A program made the position numbers and the translations under genes. Below, in pieces: positions 1 to 8,260 of a stretch of 64,000 nt of DNA. This stretch comes from Neobacillus paridis. GTDB lineage: Bacteria; Bacillota; Bacilli; Bacillales; Cytobacillaceae. Under the pieces are notes generated by a model. The model had not been told where the DNA came from and did no database searches. It worked only from the letters and a program-made list of their open reading frames with translations. The stretch spans positions 186,001 through 250,000 of the forward strand of contig NZ_JAESWB010000005.1 of NCBI RefSeq assembly GCF_016765675.1, given 5' to 3'. Every line of letters starts with the position of its first letter. Positions within the stretch are counted from its first letter, which is position 1.

Positions 1-1295
1 TTACGGACAGAAATAAGCTTCAAGGCATTTAACATATTAGAATTAGCGATGCGAATAATTCCTAACGCTGCATCTTCAACTGACAAATCAAAATGATCAG
101 CAACCTTTTCTTTAATCGCAGACTTTACTTTTTCCAAGTCCACTTGGTAATCAAAATTCTCAGTGGAAAGTCGGCCTGTAACTAAGTTGGCATCAGTTGT
201 TGTTGGTTCAGTCCCACCTTGTCCATAAGCAACTGGTCCTGGAAGTGCACCTGCTGATTGTGGTCCTACCTTTAAGGAACCAGCCCTATCTATCCAGGCG
301 ATCGAACCGCCACCATTGCCAATTTCTACAATGTCAACCACTGGCACTTTAATGGGATAGCCAGCATTTCGCTCATTTTTTTCAATAAAATAGTCAGTTG
401 AAACCTTTACTTCTCCTTTATTGATTAGAGAACACTTCGCAGTAGTTCCACCGATGTCAAAAGCAATAATATTTTCTTCACCAATAATGTCTCCAAGTAC
501 CGCTGCACCATAAATTCCAGCGACTGGACCCGATTCTACCATATTAATCGGTGTTTGCTTAGCACTATTAAATGTTGTCGTTCCGCCGTTTGACTGCATA
601 ATATAATTTTGGCTGTCTGTATGATTTTCCAATAGTTTTGCATGCAAACGGTCTACATAAGATGCGGCAATTGGTTTTACATAAGAGTTAAACACCGCTG
701 TACTTGTCCGCTCATATTCCCGCCATTCTTTCGTAACTTCATGCGAAGCAGTAACCGCCACTTCTGGCCAAAGCTCATGAATCAACTCTTTTGTTTCAAT
801 TTCATGAACAGGATTTACATAGGAGTGCAAATAGGAAATCGCGATAGCTTCCACTTCTTCTTTTTGGAAATAAGCGATAACCTCCTTTACTTGCTCTTTA
901 TTCAACAGCGTGAGTACCTCACCTTTATAGTTAAGACGTTCTTCAACTTCCTGTCTTAAATAACGCTCAACAAATGGCACCGGCTTTTGATAGCGAACAT
1001 TAAATAAGTCAGGACGGTTCCCACGGGCAATTTCCAGGACATCACGAAAACCTTTCGTGGTAATCAAACCGGTCTTAACTCCTTTCCTTTCCGTCAAGGC
1101 ATTGATAATAACCGTTGTTCCATGAATAAATGTTTGGATAGCTGTTTGATCAATTCCACTTTTTTCAATGACATCAATGACACCCTTTTCAAAATTTGGA
1201 GGCGTTGTATGGCTCTTCGCCACGCCAATTTCTCCATTTTCATTGACATACACTAAATCAGTGAATGTTCCACCAATGTCTGTTGCTACACGCAT
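1..1295 (-). CDS. Hydantoinase/oxoprolinase family protein, HyuA-like (3' part beyond window)
   Basis: The reading frame runs from an ATG at 1293-1295 off the left edge, so only the N-terminal ~431 residues are visible. It opens with MRVATDIGGTFTDLV, the phosphate-binding DxGGTxTD motif of the actin-fold hydantoinase/5-oxoprolinase A family. A second phosphate motif, AFDIGGTTAKCSLI, lies near residue 275, and SGPVAGIYGA lies between them. The family uses ATP to open cyclic imides, hydantoins or 5-oxoproline, or carboxylates acetone/acetophenone-type substrates, normally with a B subunit encoded next to it; here that gene would lie outside the window. A good ribosome site (AAAGGTGGAG) precedes the start. 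The XRE-cupin regulator gene ends 45 bases upstream on the same strand, so the two probably share a transcript. Substrate cannot be told. Confidence 0.85.
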   Translation of the reverse strand, partial: MRVATDIGGTFTDLVYVNENGEIGVAKSHTTPPNFEKGVIDVIEKSGIDQTAIQTFIHGTTVIINALTERKGVKTGLITTKGFRDVLEIARGNRPDLFNVRYQKPVPFVERYLRQEVEERLNYKGEVLTLLNKEQVKEVIAYFQKEEVEAIAISYLHSYVNPVHEIETKELIHELWPEVAVTASHEVTKEWREYERTSTAVFNSYVKPIAASYVDRLHAKLLENHTDSQNYIMQSNGGTTTFNSAKQTPINMVESGPVAGIYGAAVLGDIIGEENIIAFDIGGTTAKCSLINKGEVKVSTDYFIEKNERNAGYPIKVPVVDIVEIGNGGGSIAWIDRAGSLKVGPQSAGALPGPVAYGQGGTEPTTTDANLVTGRLSTENFDYQVDLEKVKSAIKEKVADHFDLSVEDAALGIIRIANSNMLNALKLISVR

Positions 1296-1340
1296 ATATA
1301 CTCCACCTTTCTATAAAGCTTGATATTTTGAAAACTTCAG

Positions 1341-1886
1341 TTAAAAAATAACTGGAGTCAAAACTGACAAAAGTATTGTTTCTTCATTAAAAGGATTTTC
1401 CAGTGAATGCGGACACGTGGATGGAAAATGAATTGAGTCACCTTCACGTACGACATATTCCTTGCCATCAATGTAGAAAATAACATTTCCTTTCAACACA
1501 AAGTAAAATTCTTCCCCTGGATGACCGTATTTTTGCGTTTGCTTTTGATTGGGGGGAATGTTTACTAATAGTGGTTCAAGCATTCTTCCTGTAAATTCTC
1601 CATTCAATCTTGAGTAAAGAAAATCTGAACCAGTTAATTTAAATGGTTTTTGTTGATCAACTTTTACTAAATAATCTTCCTGTGTCTTTTCTTCTTCGAA
1701 AAATTCAGTAATTTTAACATTTAAAGCATCCGCAATTTTTTTCAGGGAGGTAATCGCTAAGGAAGTCGTTCCTCTTTCTACTTGCGATAAAAAACTAATC
1801 GATAGATCTGTTTTTTCACTTAGCTCCTTCAAGGTGTAACCCCTTAAAAGGCGCAGTTCCTTAATTTTTTTATAAATTTCATCCAT
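1341..1886 (-). CDS. XRE-family regulator with C-terminal cupin domain
   Basis: This 181-residue protein has an N-terminal lambda-repressor-type helix-turn-helix (about residues 5-62, with LKELSEKTDLSISFLSQVERG) and a C-terminal cupin barrel (about 100-178, with HPGEEFYFVLKG and HFPSTCPHS). This architecture is a ligand-sensing repressor or activator; the cupin binds a small effector or metal. An upstream extension of the frame is possible, but the ATG at 1884-1886 has AAAGGAG six bases before it and begins at the normal N-terminus, so I chose it. It lies directly upstream of the HyuA-like gene and probably controls it and itself. Candidate operator repeats sit just 5' of the start. Confidence 0.85.
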   Translation of the reverse strand: MDEIYKKIKELRLLRGYTLKELSEKTDLSISFLSQVERGTTSLAITSLKKIADALNVKITEFFEEEKTQEDYLVKVDQQKPFKLTGSDFLYSRLNGEFTGRMLEPLLVNIPPNQKQTQKYGHPGEEFYFVLKGNVIFYIDGKEYVVREGDSIHFPSTCPHSLENPFNEETILLSVLTPVIF

Positions 1887-1907
1887 ATGAAACTCCTTTG
1901 AAGTATA

Positions 1908-1951
1908 GTAATAAAATTTTAGTATTACTGAAAATAACTTTAGTATTACTG
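1908..1951 (-). promoter_or_regulatory. Candidate operator repeats upstream of the XRE-cupin gene
   Basis: The 10-mer AGTATTACTG occurs at 1921-1930 and again at 1942-1951, exactly 21 bp (two helical turns) apart. The first copy also forms an inverted repeat with AGTAAT at 1908-1913. The repeats lie between a plausible promoter and the regulator start codon, where an autoregulatory operator would be expected. Confidence 0.45.
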
Positions 1952-1974
1952 TAATGAAGTAATAATAACACACT

Positions 1975-2002
1975 ATATTACGAATTGAAAGAATATTTAC
2001 AA
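1975..2002 (-). promoter_or_regulatory. Possible sigma-A promoter of the XRE-cupin/hyuA unit
   Basis: Read on the minus strand, TTGTAA (1997-2002) and TAATAT (1975-1980) are separated by 16 bp. Transcription would start just upstream of the repeated operator motif. Confidence 0.35.
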
Positions 2003-2318
2003 GATTTGTTTAAATAATTTTTAAAAAATTATTAATTTCGTTTTTTTTCATAAAAATAGCGGTGAAGGTTGTTCACCACTGGTTAAATGGAATAGATTTC
2101 TTTGCTTTAAGCCAATTACTTATTCTTCAAAATAATCCAAACCTATAATTCCAAGGATTCATCTCCTCAGATAGGATTATTTTTCTATCATTTTTCTCAT
2201 TTTTATGACATTATCAAAATAAGGGTTTAAAGGTATTAGATAAAACTATTCTTAGAGATTTAAGTATAATGACCGCTCTTTAAGGTTTGCTCTTTAAAAG
2301 AATAATCGTAGAAAGATG
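1981..2318. other. Non-coding gap
   Basis: This AT-rich stretch holds the promoter region of the XRE gene at its left end and a weak inverted repeat (GGTGA/TCACC near 2061-2078). I see no gene in it. Confidence 0.5.
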
Positions 2319-2322
2319 AAAA

Positions 2323-2365
2323 GAGTACCCGGCAACTCCTTTGTCGGTTCGGTTGCCTGGTACTC
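2323..2365 (-). terminator. Rho-independent terminator of the membrane-protein gene
   Basis: Fourteen-base arms GAGTACCCGGCAAC (2323-2336) and GTTGCCTGGTACTC (2352-2365), with one mismatch, are flanked by A/T runs on both sides. The hairpin ends six bases from the stop codon of the minus-strand gene. Confidence 0.85.
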
Positions 2366-2370
2366 TTTTT

Positions 2371-2946
2371 TTAAACATACGGTGCCCGCTCCTTTTGTTC
2401 AGGCAACTGTTTATAACAGCGAACTCCTCTCTGGTTCAGCAAAGTGATAATCTGGTCCAGTTGGGCAGCCGTTTGTACTACAATGAATTGTGGCTGGAAA
2501 AGGGTTCTTTTCAGCCTGAATGTTAATTTATAGGCGTTGTTCACTTTGTCATCAAGGCCGTACAATGGATGCCAGCGAATAATTTGTTCAGTCTCACAAT
2601 CTTTGATTTGATGATAAGAAACCAATTTACCATTAAGGATGATTCCCTTTGGTAAAATAAATAGATTGCCGCTATGTCGAACAGAATCAATAAGAATGAA
2701 AAAAATATAGGCCAGGGTGAAAAATGATTCTCCCAGCCAATCAGTCGTGACCACTAGCACCAAAAGAACAGTTAGTACGCAAAGGATGACGACTGTGCCC
2801 CATTTGACAAGTCGATAGGATTTTGCTCTTTTGGTCAGTGGTTCCATTGGCTTCCATTCATTTGGAATGATAATACCGGCAAACTCTTCTTCCGTTTTCG
2901 GATATAGCGCATCTTTGGAGGCAGTTGCTGCCGATGATAAAAGCAA
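2371..2946 (-). CDS. Membrane protein of unknown function, start uncertain
   Basis: The frame gives up to 191 residues with two adjacent membrane segments (about 50-68 and 72-90) and a C-terminal region shaped like a bacterial PH-like domain (ILPKGIILNG then FIVVQTAAQLDQIITLL). I do not recognise the family. The only in-frame start is a TTG at 2944-2946 without a ribosome site. The same frame stays open to 3030 and encodes a further strongly hydrophobic helix (WLIFANFIFTIIFIIG), but has no ATG/GTG/TTG there. A well-placed AAAGGGTGG plus ATG at 3013-3015 opens in a different frame. The real gene may therefore begin near 3015 and carry a frameshift (mutation or sequence error). Confidence 0.55.
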   Translation of the reverse strand: MLLSSAATASKDALYPKTEEEFAGIIIPNEWKPMEPLTKRAKSYRLVKWGTVVILCVLTVLLVLVVTTDWLGESFFTLAYIFFILIDSVRHSGNLFILPKGIILNGKLVSYHQIKDCETEQIIRWHPLYGLDDKVNNAYKLTFRLKRTLFQPQFIVVQTAAQLDQIITLLNQRGVRCYKQLPEQKERAPYV

Positions 2947-3195
2947 TAGATTCCGTAATAAATAATAGATTCCGATGATAAATATGATGGTAAAAATGAA
3001 ATTTGCAAAGATTAGCCATCCACCCTTTCAGTAATCATTGTGCCAATAAATAAAGCCCAATTCAAATATGCCTTTTCTTTTATTATGCAATATTCCATAT
3101 AATTCGGCACGTATTTTTCCAGGAAAATAGAAAAAAATATAGTTAGGTATCTATTTAAATTGAAAGTAAGATATTTTTTAAAAATTCGTCATATA
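2947..3195. other. Non-coding gap between divergent genes
   Basis: Its left part carries the out-of-frame N-terminal extension described for the membrane-protein gene. The remainder is AT-rich and I see no further gene. Confidence 0.45.
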
Positions 3196-3223
3196 TCGAC
3201 ATGATTCGATATGCTACTATAGA
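3196..3223 (+). promoter_or_regulatory. Possible sigma-A promoter for the HD-GYP gene
   Basis: TCGACA (3196-3201) and TATAGA (3218-3223) are separated by 16 bp, with the start codon 47 bases downstream. The spacer overlaps an imperfect CATAT/ATATG inverted repeat (3190-3213). Confidence 0.4.
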
Positions 3224-3269
3224 TATAGCTTTCCTAAATTCAGGTGTTTAGCGAAAGGATGTCTAAGTA

Positions 3270-4262
3270 GTGAGAAAAGTTTTGGATAGAATAAAACAAT
3301 TGTATAAACGAACGGTAGTTAAGACATTTTATAAATGGTTAAACCATCATACATATTTCCGTTACGGATATTTCCTCTTATTAATTCTCAGTATCCTATA
3401 TTGTTTGGTTGCGGAAAATCACAGTAATACTTTTATTTTATTTGTTATTACTGTGATCTTTTTAGGAATTGGATTTTATGACCAGCCTGTATGGGTGATT
3501 TTTTTACTTACTGTTTTTACTGTTCTCTGCAGGGCTTTTCAACCAGCTGAAAATATTGATATTGGTTCCTTTTTTATTCAATTATTCACATATCTTTTAA
3601 TTGTCGCAATCTCGGTTGGGTTAAGAAAAATCACTCAAAAAGTCGAGCAAAATGAAATAGAATTGACCATGGTTCTTTCGAACGCTTTGGATTCGAGAGA
3701 TTCCTATACGATGCATCATTCCGAAAATGTCGCAAAGTATGCGCTTATGATCGCCAAGCAGATGAAGTTGTCAAAAGAAATGTGCACAACGATTTATATT
3801 GGCGGATTATTGCACGATATTGGTAAAATCGGGATTCAAGAAACGATTTTAAACAAACCTGGAAAATTGACAGATGAGGAGTATCAGATCATTAAAACCC
3901 ATCCGATGATTGGCTACGATATGATTAAGAATGTCGACAGGTTTCATGAAGATGGAGTTTTGGACATTGTCTTGTACCATCATGAAAGATATGATGGAAG
4001 TGGTTATCCATTGGGTTTAAGAGGCAGTGAAATTCCGTTTGTGGCGCGGATTGTTGCCGTAGCAGATGCCTTTGATGCGATGACTTCCAACCGTGTTTAT
4101 CGGGATAAACTCGAATTAGATTATGCGCTTAATGAGATTCGCGAAAATATAGGAATCCAATTTGATCCGCAGATAGCCGAAACATTTTTAAGCCTTTTTG
4201 ATACAAATGAAGATGGAAAATTGGAAAGACTTTTTTCTAATAAGGATGTAGTAAACCTTTAG
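3270..4262 (+). CDS. Membrane-anchored HD-GYP domain protein, probable c-di-GMP phosphodiesterase
   Basis: The 330-residue protein has four predicted membrane helices (about 33-48, 54-70, 74-90, 100-118), a short linker and a complete HD-GYP domain (about 135-320). Family hallmarks are visible: HH at 149-150, HDIGK at 182-186, HH at 237-238, GSGYP at 243-247 and the DAFDAMTSNR block. HD-GYP enzymes hydrolyse cyclic di-GMP with a metal pair; the N-terminal membrane part is likely a sensor. The start is GTG (3270-3272), with GAAAGGAT about ten bases upstream. The gene is monocistronic, bounded by its own promoter and a shared terminator. The cyclic dinucleotide specificity is inferred from the family. 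Confidence 0.85.
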   Translation: MRKVLDRIKQLYKRTVVKTFYKWLNHHTYFRYGYFLLLILSILYCLVAENHSNTFILFVITVIFLGIGFYDQPVWVIFLLTVFTVLCRAFQPAENIDIGSFFIQLFTYLLIVAISVGLRKITQKVEQNEIELTMVLSNALDSRDSYTMHHSENVAKYALMIAKQMKLSKEMCTTIYIGGLLHDIGKIGIQETILNKPGKLTDEEYQIIKTHPMIGYDMIKNVDRFHEDGVLDIVLYHHERYDGSGYPLGLRGSEIPFVARIVAVADAFDAMTSNRVYRDKLELDYALNEIRENIGIQFDPQIAETFLSLFDTNEDGKLERLFSNKDVVNL

Positions 4263-4267
4263 AAAAT

Positions 4268-4302
4268 GGAAGGACTTTTTCCTTTTTAGAAAAGCCCTTC
4301 CA
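4268..4302. terminator. Bidirectional terminator between convergent genes
   Basis: The arms TGGAAGG-CTTTT and AAAAG-CCTTCCA enclose a T-rich loop. It serves the HD-GYP gene from the left and the DUF4317 gene from the right. Confidence 0.7.
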
Positions 4303-4308
4303 AAAATG

Positions 4309-5466
4309 TTACATGCTCTTTGCTTCCAATCGGAATCCTTCGACCACGACTTCTTCATCCACCTCAAGTAACAGGCACCGTTTTCCTTCGTACGTGATGT
4401 ATTTTACATATTTCATGTCCTTCGGATTGATGGTGACATCTGCCACCTTGGTGCTGATTTTGATTGTTTTCGGAATTAAGCTGCTCGCTTTGAATTCATG
4501 TTTTTCGTCTTCTACGACCGCTTTGAAGGCATGCTCGACTTTGGCTGGTTCGACATTTTCGACGCCGCTGACGGTTAAGATCCGTTCGATGTCATGGTGA
4601 TCCAATGTAGGAATTTCGTCGTCTTCTTTTTCCGCACTTTCCAGCACTACTCGATCAATTTCCTCATAAACATTCGAAATGATCGTGGAGTCCACTTCAT
4701 CCCCGATAACTTCCTTTAAAATAAAGTCAAAGCAGTCCTTATCTTCCTGCGCGGTGATAATGTCTTCACAATCAAGAACTTTTTCGATAAAAGTAAAATC
4801 CGGTTGATTTACTTTTCCGGCACAATAGAGAATATGGTTCACATCGGCCGCATTGTCGTTAAAAGCAGGAAACAGAAAGCCTGACATCGGAGAGTCCAAA
4901 TTGATAATCGGATCCACACCTTGAGATGGTTTAAATTCTTTTTCAATATAGTCAAACAGCAGAGCTTTTTTTGGCTGATCCGTTTTATTCAGACTGCAAA
5001 GGATAAACGAATTGGCATAAACCTCATCATCCCCGCCCTCTTCTGATTCTGGATTCCTTTTCTTAGTTGGCTTGCGGTATTCTCCGCGGATAAATGTCAC
5101 TACCGTATCAAATTCGTAGGCAGCGTGGGCAAACATTTTTCCAACGATGTCCAGCATGTTATCCTGCCAATCTTCAGATTCCGCCTGCATTCCTTCGAAA
5201 AGAATCGTTTGGGTACTGTAATCTACATCCCGCTTGAATTTTAACTCAAACAGTTTGGCATCAAGATGGCCGGTCAAAATCTTTTTAAAGTTAGCTAAAA
5301 ATAATTCCTGCGTTTCCTGCTCCAACATTTGAAACGGCCGACAGACTTGATGGTAAATCTCACCAGATTCCTTTTTCACATATACATTGAAGATTTCTCG
5401 AATGTTCATACGGTAATTGTCTAATTTAAATTGTTTGCGGATATTTGCAATGTCTTTTTTATTCAA
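4309..5466 (-). CDS. DUF4317 family protein
   Basis: This 385-residue soluble protein matches what I know of the DUF4317 family over its whole length, beginning MNKKDIANIRKQFKLDNY and including a central region ending in PMSGFLFPAFND. There is no signal peptide or membrane segment. The family is common in Firmicutes and has no established function. The start is TTG (5464-5466), with GGGAG ten bases upstream. No partner gene is obvious: it is convergent with the HD-GYP gene and separated from the TetR gene by about 120 bases. Confidence 0.8.
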   Translation of the reverse strand: MNKKDIANIRKQFKLDNYRMNIREIFNVYVKKESGEIYHQVCRPFQMLEQETQELFLANFKKILTGHLDAKLFELKFKRDVDYSTQTILFEGMQAESEDWQDNMLDIVGKMFAHAAYEFDTVVTFIRGEYRKPTKKRNPESEEGGDDEVYANSFILCSLNKTDQPKKALLFDYIEKEFKPSQGVDPIINLDSPMSGFLFPAFNDNAADVNHILYCAGKVNQPDFTFIEKVLDCEDIITAQEDKDCFDFILKEVIGDEVDSTIISNVYEEIDRVVLESAEKEDDEIPTLDHHDIERILTVSGVENVEPAKVEHAFKAVVEDEKHEFKASSLIPKTIKISTKVADVTINPKDMKYVKYITYEGKRCLLLEVDEEVVVEGFRLEAKSM

Positions 5467-5590
5467 ACTGTCTCAACTCCCATTCTTGATTATACTGTTA
5501 AGACAGGAAAATCTCTATTTCTAATTTTTATATTTTCATGAATGGGAGGTTGAGGATTCGATAACCTGGAAAATCTTTAAAATGGGAAAA

Positions 5591-6154
5591 CTATTTGGTT
5601 AATCCGTTCAAAATTAATTCCATATAAAGATTTACGATCTCGTCTTCCGACATTTCACCATCGGGATTATACCAACTATATGAGCGGTTTACCATACCAA
5701 GGATAGCGAAAGTCACGATGTCACTTCTTAAATCGTTTCTAAATTCTCCTTCTCTAATACCTTCATCAATGACCTTTTGGAAATTAAGGCGAAATTCGCG
5801 CCTTTTTGAATTCACATTATCTATATGGTCTTTTTCCAAATGGCGGATCTCCCGATTAAAAACTCTCGCACTCTTGCCTGATGTTTTGATTTCACTTATT
5901 ATTATATAAACCAATTTATATAACTTTTCTTTGTTGTTTAAATTTTTATCGTTAATAATCTCTTCCTGTTGATGGAGTAAGTTTTCAATAAAACTTAAAT
6001 GGATATCTCGTAACAACTCTTGTTTACTCTCAAAATAGTAATAAAATGTCCCTTTTGTCACACCAATATTATCCACAATATCCTGAATCGTTGTCTTACT
6101 GAATCCCTTACTATCAAACAGATCGATACTTTCTTTCATGATTTTATCCTTCAT
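5591..6154 (-). CDS. TetR/AcrR family transcriptional regulator
   Basis: This 187-residue protein has an N-terminal TetR helix-turn-helix (about residues 1-50, with TTIQDIVDNIGVTKGTFYYYFESKQELL) and an all-helical ligand domain. The frame could start at a GTG seven codons earlier. However, the ATG at 6152-6154 has GAAAGGA nine bases upstream and begins at the usual family N-terminus. It is the last gene of the long minus-strand catabolic island, 34 bases after the thiolase gene. Acyl-CoA-responsive TetR repressors commonly sit in such clusters, so it is the natural candidate to bind the palindrome array at 20534-20706; that link is inference. Confidence 0.85.
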   Translation of the reverse strand: MKDKIMKESIDLFDSKGFSKTTIQDIVDNIGVTKGTFYYYFESKQELLRDIHLSFIENLLHQQEEIINDKNLNNKEKLYKLVYIIISEIKTSGKSARVFNREIRHLEKDHIDNVNSKRREFRLNFQKVIDEGIREGEFRNDLRSDIVTFAILGMVNRSYSWYNPDGEMSEDEIVNLYMELILNGLTK

Positions 6155-6188
6155 TAGTCGTATCCTTTCAATCACTCAATGGTGTCAT

Positions 6189-7367
6189 CTATGAATCTAA
6201 TTCTCTTTCAATGACCGTGGCGATTCCCTGTCCACCACCGATACAAGCCGTAATCAAGGCGTACCTGGAGTCAGAGCGTTTCAGTTCATATACAGCTTTT
6301 GTTATTAAAATGGCTCCGGTTGCACCTAGCGGGTGACCATGGGCAATCGCCCCGCCATTCACATTCAGTTTCTCCGGATCTATTTGTAATTCACGATCAC
6401 AGGCGATAACTTGAGCGGCAAAGGCTTCATTTAGTTCAATAAGATCCATCTGCTCTAAGGAAAGATCCAATTTTTCCAATACCTTCTTCGTAGCAGGTAC
6501 CGGCCCAATTCCCATAATATTCGGGTCAACCCCTGCAACCGCTGTCCCCCGAATAACGGCCATTGGCTTGATACCAAGCTCTTCGGCTTTTTCTCTGGCC
6601 ATAATGACTAAGCAAGAGGCGGCATCATTCAGTCCGGAACTGCTGCCGGCCGTGACGGTACCATCTTTTAAAAATGCAGGAGATAATTTGGCCAACCCTT
6701 CTAATGTAGAGTTTGGACGAGGATGTTCATCTTTCTTAAAAATAATCGGTTCACCCTTACGCACAGGTATTTTGATTGGAACAATTTGTTCATCAAAACG
6801 CCCCTCTTCCATTGCTCGCGCCATTCTTTGTTGACTTCTTAGCGAGAATTCATCTTGTTCTGCTCGTGTAATATTATATTTTTTTGCCAAATTCTCCGCT
6901 GTAATCCCCATTGGCGGATTACCAATTTCCTCCGGTGCTAAAAGCGAACCGCGGAACTTTGGCGGCATAGGGCTAAAGGGAAGTTCCGGCCGCTCCAACA
7001 AGAAAGGAGCGCGACTCATGCTCTCAATACCACCGGCAATATAAACATCACCGGCCCCAGATTGAATTGCTTGGGCAGCTAAAGCAACGGCATTAATTCC
7101 CGATCCGCACTGGCGATCAACCGTAAGACCCGGGATATTTATAGATAGGCCTGTTTGTAAAGCGGTTAATCTGGCAATATTCCCACCACCGCTTAATACA
7201 TTACCTAAAATGACATCATCAATGAGTGCCGGATCAAGATTCACTCGATTGACCGCTTCTTTGATGACCTCAGCTCCATATAAATGGGCAGGAACTCTTG
7301 CCAAAGTTCCCCCTTGCCTTGCAATAGCTGATCTAACTGCCGATACAATTACAGCATCCCTTTTCAT
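6189..7367 (-). CDS. Acetyl-CoA C-acyltransferase (beta-ketothiolase)
   Basis: This 392-residue thiolase is of normal family length. It has the nucleophile Cys87 in DRQCGSG, the GHP histidine at 345 (GGAIAHGHPLGATG) and Cys375 in CIGGGQG, so the active site is intact. It would release acetyl-CoA from a 3-ketoacyl-CoA (or condense in reverse) as the last beta-oxidation step. The ATG at 7365-7367 follows GTGAGGTG. It lies 28 bases downstream of the MaoC-like gene, in a run with the hydratase and dehydrogenase genes that would make its substrate. Confidence 0.9.
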   Translation of the reverse strand: MKRDAVIVSAVRSAIARQGGTLARVPAHLYGAEVIKEAVNRVNLDPALIDDVILGNVLSGGGNIARLTALQTGLSINIPGLTVDRQCGSGINAVALAAQAIQSGAGDVYIAGGIESMSRAPFLLERPELPFSPMPPKFRGSLLAPEEIGNPPMGITAENLAKKYNITRAEQDEFSLRSQQRMARAMEEGRFDEQIVPIKIPVRKGEPIIFKKDEHPRPNSTLEGLAKLSPAFLKDGTVTAGSSSGLNDAASCLVIMAREKAEELGIKPMAVIRGTAVAGVDPNIMGIGPVPATKKVLEKLDLSLEQMDLIELNEAFAAQVIACDRELQIDPEKLNVNGGAIAHGHPLGATGAILITKAVYELKRSDSRYALITACIGGGQGIATVIERELDS

Positions 7368-7395
7368 GGACTATACACCTCACATAGATAGTGAA

Positions 7396-7794
7396 TTAAT
7401 AAAGTGCAAATCTGACTTTCCCTTTAATAACCTCTTTCCCTTTCTGATTGATTGCGCTAACTTTAAAATGTAAATGTTCTTCCGTTTTATCTTCTAATTG
7501 AGCCTGTAATGTAATGACATCATTTAAAAAAACCATGCCAGCAAAACGAATCTGATAATCTTGGATAAAACCAATTTCATAATATGGTGTAAATAGTTTT
7601 GAAAGATTTCCCATCGTCCACATTCCATGGGCAATAATCCCCGGAAGCCCCGCCTTTTTTGCCTCCTCATCAATGGTATGAATCGGATTAAAATCACCCG
7701 ATGCTCCAGAATACTTGATTAAATCCATCCTGGAGACAGGAGAAAGTGTTGTCTGAAGTGATTCGCCTGTGCGTAGTTCCGTAATGCTCGTCAT
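7396..7794 (-). CDS. MaoC-like hot-dog hydratase, catalytic half
   Basis: This 132-residue single hot-dog protein carries the hydratase motif SGASGDFNPIH (about residues 30-40), with the conserved Asp/His pair, followed by GIIAHGMWTMG. MaoC/R-hydratase proteins add water to enoyl-CoA. Its start overlaps the stop of the preceding gene by 4 bases (ATGA), indicating translational coupling. The preceding gene encodes the other half, so the two likely form a heterodimer like actinobacterial HadAB or ChsH1/H2 rather than the usual fused or homodimeric enzyme. Confidence 0.85.
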   Translation of the reverse strand: MTSITELRTGESLQTTLSPVSRMDLIKYSGASGDFNPIHTIDEEAKKAGLPGIIAHGMWTMGNLSKLFTPYYEIGFIQDYQIRFAGMVFLNDVITLQAQLEDKTEEHLHFKVSAINQKGKEVIKGKVRFALY

Positions 7795-8240
7795 ACCTGC
7801 ATCGCCCTCCTGACTGTTTCTGTAATAATGATGACCGACTCTTCGGTAAAAATTAATTTTCCGTTTGCATCTTCTCCGTATCGTTTCATTTTTAAAAAGC
7901 CCATTTTACCTGTGCTGCCTTCTTTTTCGTAATAATCTTCAATTACGGAATAACAGAAGACTTCTTCTTCTACTAAAAGCGGCCTTTCGTAATGATAAAT
8001 CTGTTCACCGTGAATTAAACCTTTCCCAGGCAGCTTCAGCCCTTCGATGTTTCCCGAAAGAAAGACACGCGGGAAAGTCGGCGGAGCAATATTATTTCCA
8101 TAACGTGAATTCTTTCCGGTTTCTTCATCAACATAGATGGGATGTAAGTCACCAATGGACTCGGCAAATCTTCTTACCAGCCCTCGTTCTACAACATTTT
8201 TCACCTTTGGAGATCTTTTTCCGATTGCATCGCGATACAT
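7791..8240 (-). CDS. MaoC N-terminal-type (FAS1-like) dehydratase half
   Basis: This 149-residue hot-dog protein of the MaoC_dehydrat_N type has the features RRFAESIGDLHPIYVDE, IAPPTFPRVF and LIHGEQIYHYERPL. It lacks the Asp-His catalytic motif of its neighbour. Family knowledge says such subunits pair with a catalytic MaoC subunit and form the acyl-CoA pocket. It is coupled to the next gene by a 4-base overlap and lies 20 bases after fabG, consistent with one transcript. Confidence 0.85.
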   Translation of the reverse strand: MYRDAIGKRSPKVKNVVERGLVRRFAESIGDLHPIYVDEETGKNSRYGNNIAPPTFPRVFLSGNIEGLKLPGKGLIHGEQIYHYERPLLVEEEVFCYSVIEDYYEKEGSTGKMGFLKMKRYGEDANGKLIFTEESVIIITETVRRAMQV

Positions 8241-8260
8241 TTATTTTCTCCTCCCCATTT

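Noticed and set aside
642..959. Plus-strand open frame inside the hydantoinase gene
   Set aside because: It lies opposite a clearly conserved HyuA frame, has no ribosome site, and its Phe/Cys-rich composition is typical of an antisense shadow.
6155..6188. TetR operator next to the TetR gene
   Set aside because: The gap upstream of the regulator is only 34 bases and lacks the palindrome found at 20534-20706.
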